From Candidatus Poribacteria bacterium (lineage in GTDB: Bacteria > Poribacteria > WGA-4E > WGA-3G): DNA of 36,066 nucleotides. The notes beneath the pieces were generated by a model, which saw only the letters and a list, made by a program, of their open reading frames with translations, was not told the origin of the DNA and searched no databases. Shown here one piece after another: positions 30,925-36,066 of this stretch. The stretch covers positions 14,874-50,939 of the forward strand of contig JAAXHI010000540.1 in the NCBI GenBank assembly GCA_012270875.1, given 5' to 3'. A program made the position numbers and the translations under genes. Positions within the stretch are counted from its first letter, which is position 1, and the number at the start of each line of letters is the position of its first letter.

Positions 30925-31692
30925 ATGATCTATCGGATATTACTCTCCCTTTTGATCCTCGCTGGATTGGTGCTGATGCCTTTCAGTGCCACAGCGTTGG
31001 ACCTAAAAGATAAGGAATTACTGCTTTACGTTTCTTTCAACGAAGGCAAAGGAAAAGCGATAGAAGATATGTCTCCACATGGGAACGATGGAGAACTCGT
31101 CGGAGACGGTGATTGGGTCGACGGTAAATTCGGAAAAGCCATGGGGTTCGAGCAAGCAGGCGAGGTCAAGATGCCTTATATTGAACTCAACGAAAAAAGC
31201 TTTACTGTGACAATGTGGGTCAAACCCGCATTAAGCGGCGGCGACCAGCAGTGTGTTTTCACACAGACACAGGTCAACGCGCAGAATACAAGCCTGCACT
31301 ATCGTATCTACAACAACGGCACCGTTCGGATGGGGTTTTATGGTAATGACCTTGACGCACCTGCCGCAGTTAAAGCCGACAAGTGGGCACACATCACTTT
31401 CTGGCTGGATGTCAAAGGCAAATCCCGACAGATTTACATTGATGGTAAATCTGTGGCTGAAGATCCTGGTAAAGCCGGAATTGAATACCTCGGAACAGCA
31501 GGCGATACGATGATCGGCTCATGGGGCGCGACCGGACAAAAGTTCAATGGAGTCATTGATGAGGTCACGGTATGGGATCGGGCTTTGTCGGAAGACGATA
31601 TTGCCCAAAGCATGGAAGACCTAACGGCTTTATCTGTAGACCCCGCCGATAAACTCGCAACCACTTGGGCAAGCGTTAAAGCGTGGCGTTAG
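30925..31692 (+). CDS. Secreted LamG/concanavalin-A-like domain protein with DKLA-TW C-terminal tail
   Basis: A 255-residue precursor. Signal peptide ~1-25 (ending FSATA-LDL). The mature protein is one LamG-like jelly roll: LLLYVSFNEGKGKAIEDMS (start strand with the D-x-S typical of LamG), SFTVTMWVKP (central strand), WAHITFWLDVKGKSRQIYIDGK and FNGVIDEVTVWDRALSEDDI, which is the signature end of the fold. Such domains bind carbohydrates or other ligands extracellularly. The last ~15 residues (PADKLATTWASVK) match the tail of the 27543 protein. ATG 30925 has AGGAG 11 bases upstream; TTG at 30919 is possible. It stands alone between a repeat element and a convergent gene. Confidence 0.87.
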   Translation: MIYRILLSLLILAGLVLMPFSATALDLKDKELLLYVSFNEGKGKAIEDMSPHGNDGELVGDGDWVDGKFGKAMGFEQAGEVKMPYIELNEKSFTVTMWVKPALSGGDQQCVFTQTQVNAQNTSLHYRIYNNGTVRMGFYGNDLDAPAAVKADKWAHITFWLDVKGKSRQIYIDGKSVAEDPGKAGIEYLGTAGDTMIGSWGATGQKFNGVIDEVTVWDRALSEDDIAQSMEDLTALSVDPADKLATTWASVKAWR

Positions 31693-31735
31693 ATTTCTAT
31701 TCGCATTGATGTTCCTGTCGTATGTTGATGTGCAC

Positions 31736-31818
31736 TATAGTAAAACCGGAAAATATGTGGGCACGCCGCGATAGGACCACATTACACGCTCGTAGGGGCT
31801 GGGTAACCCAGCCCCTAC
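31736..31818 (+). repeat. Dispersed hairpin repeat, copy 2
   Basis: Aligns with 4515-4599. It ends in a perfect 12-pair hairpin with a 3-base loop (31792-31818; arms GTAGGGGCTGGG and CCCAGCCCCTAC). It lies between convergent genes and could aid termination in both directions, but no T run follows. Confidence 0.65.
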
Positions 31819-31866
31819 TGTTGTAAAAGCCTTTCTATATCAGTCTTACTATCCAAAACTTTATGT

Positions 31867-32895
31867 TCAAGCGTCCCCGAACTGTTTCCGAAACAGCGAA
31901 ATCGTGTCGTGATCGGGATGATTAGGAAGCTCAGCGGGGGCTGTCCATTCTGCGTCAACCGCTTCTAATTTCACAGGCTTGCCATCGTTTTCTAAGACCG
32001 ATTTCCATCCTGCCAGAAAAACGTTCGTCTTGTGCATAATCTGCTCAAAGGACTGTGGCATTTCGTCGTGAAGTGCCATGTTCTGGAACGCCCAAATCGT
32101 TGGCACCCAGACCTGCGTCTTATCGAACGGATAGCCAGTACCGAGGTGGATTCTGAAATTCTCACCGCCGTAGGCTTCCTGTGTGTGGATTTGCACTGTC
32201 CCCCAAGAACCGCTGACTTGATGGAGTGTGCCGTAAAATTGTCGCCCATTGTCGTCAACATGCTCCAGTGTGACAACACCCGGAGGACTATGCCAACTGT
32301 CCGCTCGATAGGCGACTGATACAACCGGGTTTCCTGCTTCCGCAATCGCCTTACAGACCATATAGACCCCGTGAATCCCGTGTGTCGGGTAGTCGTCAAA
32401 CGAATTGGTCGCCGTGTAGCAGACGATCTGCTTATCGGTTGCCCACGCCTTGGCGCGGGAGATGGGATCATTGTGCTCATGACTTGATGGCGCAAGGATC
32501 TTCGCTCCGCTCTTTTCCGCGAGGTCAATCATCTGCTGCGCTTTGGCGAGCGAGTTTGCGAACGGACGGTTAATCAGGTTCGGCAAACCTGCCTCCAAAT
32601 ACGGTTCGTGGAGAATATGGTTCCACGGATGGTTGTAGTAGCCACCGGAAATTATGCCGTCTACCTTCCCCAACATATCATCGAAATTCTTGACAGCCGT
32701 GCAACCGTAAGTCGCAGCGATCGCTTGTGCTTTGTCGTATTCAATATCCCAGCAGTGCGTAATTCGCATGCCTGTGAAGGGAGTGTCTTTTTGACCGGCG
32801 CGTGGGTTAATGTGCGGTGCCCACAGTGGCATGTGCGAATATGACTCAACGTTCAAAAACCCGACGCGAAAAGGTTCAGTGTTAGGTGCGTTCAT
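31867..32895 (-). CDS. Gfo/Idh/MocA-family-like protein with altered cofactor motifs
   Basis: A 342-residue protein with the layout of Gfo/Idh/MocA oxidoreductases: an N-terminal Rossmann-like half with WDIEYDKAQAIAATYG and NFDDMLGKVDGII in the expected places, and a C-terminal alpha/beta half. The usual glycine-rich loop is replaced by VGFLNVESYSHM (11-22), and the E-K-P motif is NRPFANS (~110), so the key Lys is missing. These changes suggest a divergent enzyme, a non-NAD role or a binding protein. ATG 32895 has AGGAG upstream. It is last in a minus-strand series after a canonical Gfo/Idh/MocA gene and a sugar isomerase, with gaps of 133 and 150 bases, so it probably shares their pathway. 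Confidence 0.75.
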   Translation of the reverse strand: MNAPNTEPFRVGFLNVESYSHMPLWAPHINPRAGQKDTPFTGMRITHCWDIEYDKAQAIAATYGCTAVKNFDDMLGKVDGIISGGYYNHPWNHILHEPYLEAGLPNLINRPFANSLAKAQQMIDLAEKSGAKILAPSSHEHNDPISRAKAWATDKQIVCYTATNSFDDYPTHGIHGVYMVCKAIAEAGNPVVSVAYRADSWHSPPGVVTLEHVDDNGRQFYGTLHQVSGSWGTVQIHTQEAYGGENFRIHLGTGYPFDKTQVWVPTIWAFQNMALHDEMPQSFEQIMHKTNVFLAGWKSVLENDGKPVKLEAVDAEWTAPAELPNHPDHDTISLFRKQFGDA

Positions 32896-32982
32896 AGTTG
32901 TACTCCTTTATTAGTTTTTGGTCTTCGGTTTGCCTCGCAGCAAGAGTTAAAGGAAATCCTAATGCACATCGTAACCCGCTGT

Positions 32983-33026
32983 CTGACGGCTAACAGCCGA
33001 TAGCCGACTGCTGACTGCTGACCGCT
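32983..33026 (+). repeat. Short CTGAC(G/T)GCT-type tandem array
   Basis: A series of CTGACGGCTAACAGCC-GATAGCCGACTGCTGACTGCTGACCGCT-like units between two genes; the same type of array lies at 6739-6803. Confidence 0.5.
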
Positions 33027-33028
33027 AC

Positions 33029-34189
33029 TTACATTGAAACCCAGGTCGAGCCGCTCTCGCAAGACTCAACCGCTTTGTAAATGAATTGCATACCCCTTAA
33101 TCCATCATAGACTGTCGGAAAATCGTAAGCCTCAGTTTTCATCGGGTCGCCGTCAATGTGTCGCCGGATGGCTTCGACAACACCGACATAGATCGTCGCG
33201 AATGCCTCCAAGTATCCTTCGGGATGTCCCGTTGGGATACGTGCGCCTGCCGCCGCCGCTTCGGAAAGGTAACCCTGCCCACGGGTCAGCGTCTGCCTCG
33301 GTTCACCATAACGATAGAGTTCGAGGTAGTTCGGATTCTCTTGCGTCCATTTCACGGCACCCTGTTCGGCATAGACACGGAGTGTGAGACCGTTTTCCTC
33401 GCCGGTAGCAACTTGACTGATGCTTAAAACACCTTTGCCGCCACCCTTGAAGCGGAGCAAGGCGTTGACATCCTCATCCAATACCCTGTCCGGAAGGAAG
33501 GTGCTTTTGTCGGCACAGAGTTCAACAATCGGGTCACCCGTAACGTATTCGAGCAGGTTAACGCAGTGCGTACCGACATCACCCATCGTGCCACCGATAC
33601 CTGACTGTGCTGGATCCACGCGCCATTCAGCCTGTTTCTGACCGAGTTTTTCGTGCGGCACCATCAGGAAGTCCTGAAGATACTCGACGATCACCTTACG
33701 GATTTGTCCCATCGAACCGTCAGCGAACAGCGCACGCGCATGCCGTACAAGCGGATGCCCTGTATAATTGTGTGTCAACGCAAAGACAAGTCCCGAATCT
33801 TCAACGCGTTGGACAAGTGCCTCGGCTTCGTCGAGACTATAGGTCATCGGCTTATCGCATACAACGTGGAAACCCGCGTCCAAAAAGGTTTTTGCGATCT
33901 CAAAGTGCGAGATATTTGGCGTAACGATGCTCACAAAATCAATGCGTTCATTTTCCGGGAGCGTTGCTTCGGCGGCTGCCATCTCCGCGTAACTGTTGTA
34001 GCAGCGATCTGGATCGAGATACAATTCCGCACCGGTGATCTGTGTATTTTCTGGATCACGCGAAAAACAGCCAGCGACAACTTCGATCTGCTGATCGAGC
34101 GTGGCAGCAATACGGTGAACGCCACCAATAAACGCGCCCTGTCCACCACCGACCATACCCATTCGTAATTTCCGTTTCCAAGATTCCAT
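33029..34189 (-). CDS. Gfo/Idh/MocA-family oxidoreductase
   Basis: A 386-residue NAD(P)-dependent dehydrogenase-like protein. The Rossmann loop MGMVGGGQGAFIGGVHR (10-26) is typical of a large subgroup of this family. FHVVCDKPMTYSLDEAE (~127-143) carries the catalytic Lys in a D-K-P variant of E-K-P. GIGGTMGDVGTHCVNLLEYVTG (~196-217) supplies the D-x-G-x-H motif. The full C-terminal domain is present. Likely reaction: oxidation of a sugar or inositol-type substrate, fed or drained by the isomerase/epimerase encoded just upstream on the same strand. ATG 34189 follows a GGAG at ~14 bases. The gap to the isomerase (150 bases) is filled by an inverted-repeat element, so co-transcription is probable but not certain. 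Confidence 0.9.
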   Translation of the reverse strand: MESWKRKLRMGMVGGGQGAFIGGVHRIAATLDQQIEVVAGCFSRDPENTQITGAELYLDPDRCYNSYAEMAAAEATLPENERIDFVSIVTPNISHFEIAKTFLDAGFHVVCDKPMTYSLDEAEALVQRVEDSGLVFALTHNYTGHPLVRHARALFADGSMGQIRKVIVEYLQDFLMVPHEKLGQKQAEWRVDPAQSGIGGTMGDVGTHCVNLLEYVTGDPIVELCADKSTFLPDRVLDEDVNALLRFKGGGKGVLSISQVATGEENGLTLRVYAEQGAVKWTQENPNYLELYRYGEPRQTLTRGQGYLSEAAAAGARIPTGHPEGYLEAFATIYVGVVEAIRRHIDGDPMKTEAYDFPTVYDGLRGMQFIYKAVESCESGSTWVSM

Positions 34190-34234
34190 AGCGTCTCACT
34201 CCAATTCAGTTATTAGTGTTCAGTAATTATCTTT

Positions 34235-34340
34235 AATAGGACTTACGCAGCACATTCATAAGTCCCCCTGATAAGGGGGATTTAGGGGGTTTAAAAATCA
34301 AAAATCTATCATCGCGTGCTAAATTTGCGGAAGCCCCATT
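34235..34340. repeat. MITE-like element with GGACTTACGCA inverted ends and CCCCCTGATAAG core (copy B)
   Basis: 106 bases. The left end AATAGGACTTACGCA (34235-34249) pairs imperfectly with the right end TGCGGAAGCCCCATT (34326-34340), which reaches the stop codon of the isomerase gene. The core AGTCCCCCTGATAAGGGGGA plus TTTAGGGGGTT (34261-34291) is shared with copy A at 29523. Confidence 0.65.
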
Positions 34341-35389
34341 TAACGCAAACCAAGAATGTCTCGGTTCCGTTCTACATCTGTCTCACCGCCAGCAAAGTCA
34401 TCGAAAGCGACATCGGTTGTTTCGATGATATGTTTAGCGATAAACGGCGCGCCCTCTGCTGCGCCTTGCTCTGGACTTTTGACGCAGCATTCCCACTCTA
34501 ACACTGCCCAACTGTCGTAGCCTGCTTCAGTGAGCAGCGTAAACACCTGTGTGAAATCCACCTGTCCATCGCCGAGCGAGCGAAATCTCGCCGCACGTCC
34601 AGCCCAAGACTGGTAACCCCCGTAGACCCCAACCCGACCTGTTGGGCGGAATTCGGCATCCTTGACATGAAATCCCTTGATACGTTCCCCGTAAAGTCGG
34701 ATGAAGTCGATATAATCGAGTTGTTGAAGCAGAAAATGGCTCGGATCGTAATTGAGACAGGCAGCAGGATGGTCATTCGTGTAATCTAAAAACATCTCGT
34801 AGGTCGCACCGTCGTAAATGTCCGAACCCGGATGGAGTTCATAAGCGAAGACCTGACCATTATCGTGCGCGAGGTCTAACAGTGGCAGCCACCGCGCAGC
34901 GAGTTCCTTGAACGCCTCTTCAATGATACCGTCGGGACGTTGGGGCCACGGATAAACGGTGTGCCACGCGAAACCGCCTGAAAGCACAGGGATAACATCC
35001 AGTCCCATATTCACAGAAGCGTGGACGCATTTCGTCAATTCGCCTGTTGCCCAGGCTGTCCTTTCATCGCCGCGTAAACCGGGCGGATGAAACGCCTCAA
35101 ACATAACTTCATACGCAGGATGCACAGCCAGCACCTGTCCAGCGAGATAACCTGCTACCTCTGTCGCCTCAAGCCCGATCTCGTTGAGCGTTCCTTTAAA
35201 TTCATCGCAATAGGTTTTCGACTCGGCAGCTTTTCCGAGATCAAGGACGCGATCGTCCCAACCGGGAAGTTGAACACCTTTGTATCCCAAACTTGCGACC
35301 CACTCTCCGATATTTTCCATGGTGTTGTATGGTGCCTCGTCCCGCATGAACTGGGCGAGGAAGATAGCTGGACCTTTAATTTTCGGCAT
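34340..35389 (-). CDS. Sugar phosphate isomerase/epimerase (xylose isomerase-like TIM barrel)
   Basis: A 349-residue AP-endonuclease-2/xylose-isomerase-like TIM barrel protein. Metal and catalytic positions are visible as AYELHPGSD (Glu184), LNYDPSHF (Asp215, His218), KGFHVKDAEF (His241) and VLEWECC (Glu298 or Glu300). These match the Glu-Asp-His-Glu set of sugar isomerase/epimerases such as tagatose or inosose-type enzymes. The specific sugar is unknown. There is no signal peptide, so it is cytoplasmic. ATG 35389 has GGAGG upstream and a promoter at 35425-35453. It is first of a three-gene minus-strand series with two Gfo/Idh/MocA proteins, a combination commonly seen in catabolism of inositol or keto-sugars. 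Confidence 0.9.
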   Translation of the reverse strand: MPKIKGPAIFLAQFMRDEAPYNTMENIGEWVASLGYKGVQLPGWDDRVLDLGKAAESKTYCDEFKGTLNEIGLEATEVAGYLAGQVLAVHPAYEVMFEAFHPPGLRGDERTAWATGELTKCVHASVNMGLDVIPVLSGGFAWHTVYPWPQRPDGIIEEAFKELAARWLPLLDLAHDNGQVFAYELHPGSDIYDGATYEMFLDYTNDHPAACLNYDPSHFLLQQLDYIDFIRLYGERIKGFHVKDAEFRPTGRVGVYGGYQSWAGRAARFRSLGDGQVDFTQVFTLLTEAGYDSWAVLEWECCVKSPEQGAAEGAPFIAKHIIETTDVAFDDFAGGETDVERNRDILGLR

Positions 35390-35424
35390 TGTTCCTCCGC
35401 TCTTGTATTCGTCTAAGTTTCAAC

Positions 35425-35453
35425 AATATAAGCAGTATAAGTATCGTTGTTAA
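35425..35453 (-). promoter_or_regulatory. Sigma70-type promoter of the isomerase gene series
   Basis: Minus strand: TTAACA (35453-35448), 17-base spacer, TATATT (35430-35425), ~36 bases before ATG 35389. Confidence 0.6.
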
Positions 35454-35487
35454 GTACACCACTCGGTTTCAAATCAACGAAAAATAA

Positions 35488-35549
35488 ATTACGGGCATTC
35501 GGTCGTAAGGTTTCCCAATGCTTTAGCGTTGGGATATAAGACCGCTAAT
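35488..35549 (+). repeat. Probable IS200/IS605-type end, shared with 21199-21260
   Basis: It begins ATTACGGGCATTCGG and contains the hairpin CCCAATGC/GCGTTGGG (35514-35533), followed by ATATAAG. It lies ~150 bases upstream of a tnpB-like gene. It could be the left end of that element, or the right end of another lost element in the opposite orientation. The rest of the 35550-35701 stretch shows no gene. Confidence 0.5.
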
Positions 35550-35701
35550 TGTTTGTGTGAAGAAATAAACTTGACCTTCACCTATAAATGTGGTATAACT
35601 CTGGTATCGTGTTAGAAACCAGCATTCTAAGCGTTGCCACTTGGTAATGTGCTGGTTTCCTCCCACTAAGAAGGCGATAAACGTCTGATACCTGATATAC
35701 C

Positions 35702-36066
35702 ATGAAGACCTACAAATATCCGCTTTATGCTCAGTCTAATTGTATCCGTATCGGCAATCTACTTGACGATATGTGGCAAGTGCATGTGTATTTCCATGAG
35801 TGGCAACGTCAAAGGTATAAAGACGGTTTGCCGTATGCCAACTACGCTGCTATGTGTGATCACCTTAAACATTTGAAAGACACCACACACCCGCATTGGA
35901 ACGCCTTGCCGAGCCAAGCACTGCAACAGGAACTCAAGCGTATTCATAAAGCGTATGATCGTTTCCTTAAGAAACTTGGGGGTAGACCGAAAATCAAGAA
36001 ACGACATAAGTTTAAATCTATTACGTATCCACAACCGACAGGCTGGTCTCTGAAGAACAATCGTAT
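35702..36066 (+). CDS. tnpB: TnpB / IS605 OrfB-like RNA-guided nuclease, N-terminal part (cut by window end)
   Basis: An uninterrupted frame from ATG 35702 to the window end (121 full codons). It starts MKTYKYPLYAQS, typical of the TnpB/OrfB N-terminus, where the first strand is a basic Y-x-Y/L-P stretch. It continues with LLDDMWQVHVYFHEWQRQRY, PSQALQQELKRIHKAYDRFL and a KLGGRPKIKKRHKFKSITYPQ block, which is the canonical helix-turn-helix to RuvC approach (G-R-P-x-x-K-x-x-x-x-x-x-S). The RuvC-like and zinc-finger regions lie beyond the window, so activity cannot be judged. No tnpA (Y1 transposase) is visible upstream within the window, so it may be a tnpB-only element. Function: RNA-guided DNA nuclease that maintains IS200/IS605 elements, using a right-end omega RNA. 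Confidence 0.82.
   Translation, partial: MKTYKYPLYAQSNCIRIGNLLDDMWQVHVYFHEWQRQRYKDGLPYANYAAMCDHLKHLKDTTHPHWNALPSQALQQELKRIHKAYDRFLKKLGGRPKIKKRHKFKSITYPQPTGWSLKNNR

Noticed and set aside
33607..34168. Long plus-strand frames over the 33029 oxidoreductase
   Set aside because: Fully antisense to a well-supported gene, with no ribosome binding site or domain; shadows of codon bias.

Overview
The window looks like a chromosomal fragment of an uncultured Gram-negative bacterium, most likely a Poribacteria-type genome or a close relative. Support for this is the mix of a TonB-dependent receptor, several Gfo/Idh/MocA oxidoreductases, a phytanoyl-CoA dioxygenase, a LamG-type secreted protein, a sugar isomerase/epimerase, multiple sigma-factor/propeller fusions and many short intergenic inverted-repeat elements. 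The taxonomic call is inference from gene content, not from a marker gene. No rRNA, tRNA or CRISPR array was seen.

Layout. 1-4.5 kb: the 3' end of a His-rich NicO-type metal transporter, an Rpn/PD-(D/E)XK protein, a 6PGDH-like dehydrogenase, a MacB-like orphan permease and a small protein with a caspase-like His/Cys signature. 4.6-8.7 kb: two tandem ABC exporter half-transporters, probably a heterodimer. 8.8-25.9 kb: the main locus, almost all on the minus strand. It holds three paralogous giant proteins in which an ECF sigma factor is fused through one membrane helix to an Asp-box (BNR/sortilin-like) beta-propeller; a TonB-dependent receptor with two carboxypeptidase-regulatory-like domains; and four small membrane or secreted proteins, three of which share a C-terminal motif. 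26-31.7 kb: a MOSC protein and a NagB-like deaminase (overlapping genes), a secreted ThuA/GATase-like protein, a Gfo/Idh/MocA oxidoreductase, a PhyH dioxygenase and a LamG protein. 31.8-35.4 kb: a minus-strand cluster of a sugar isomerase/epimerase and two Gfo/Idh/MocA oxidoreductases, probably for oxidation and isomerisation of sugars or polyols. 35.7 kb to the end: the 5' part of an IS200/IS605-type tnpB.

The most interesting system is the sigma-propeller locus. Four minus-strand sites share TGCA(A/C)CC, exactly 16 bases, then a GCRTCATTA-like box. This is the architecture of an ECF sigma promoter. They precede sigma-propeller genes 1 and 3, the TonB receptor, and (at a distance) the membrane protein at 21412. 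I infer an autoregulated regulon in which a periplasmic propeller senses something and a tethered sigma factor switches on its own gene and an outer-membrane receptor. The middle sigma-propeller gene lacks this promoter and carries one in-frame amber codon where its paralogue has Trp, so it is decaying, recoded or mis-sequenced.

The intergenic spaces carry two families of MITE-like inverted-repeat elements, a duplicated hairpin repeat, two near-identical terminators and several consensus TTGACA-N17-TATANT housekeeping promoters. Two of those promoters sit so close to the start codon that the mRNAs should be leaderless.
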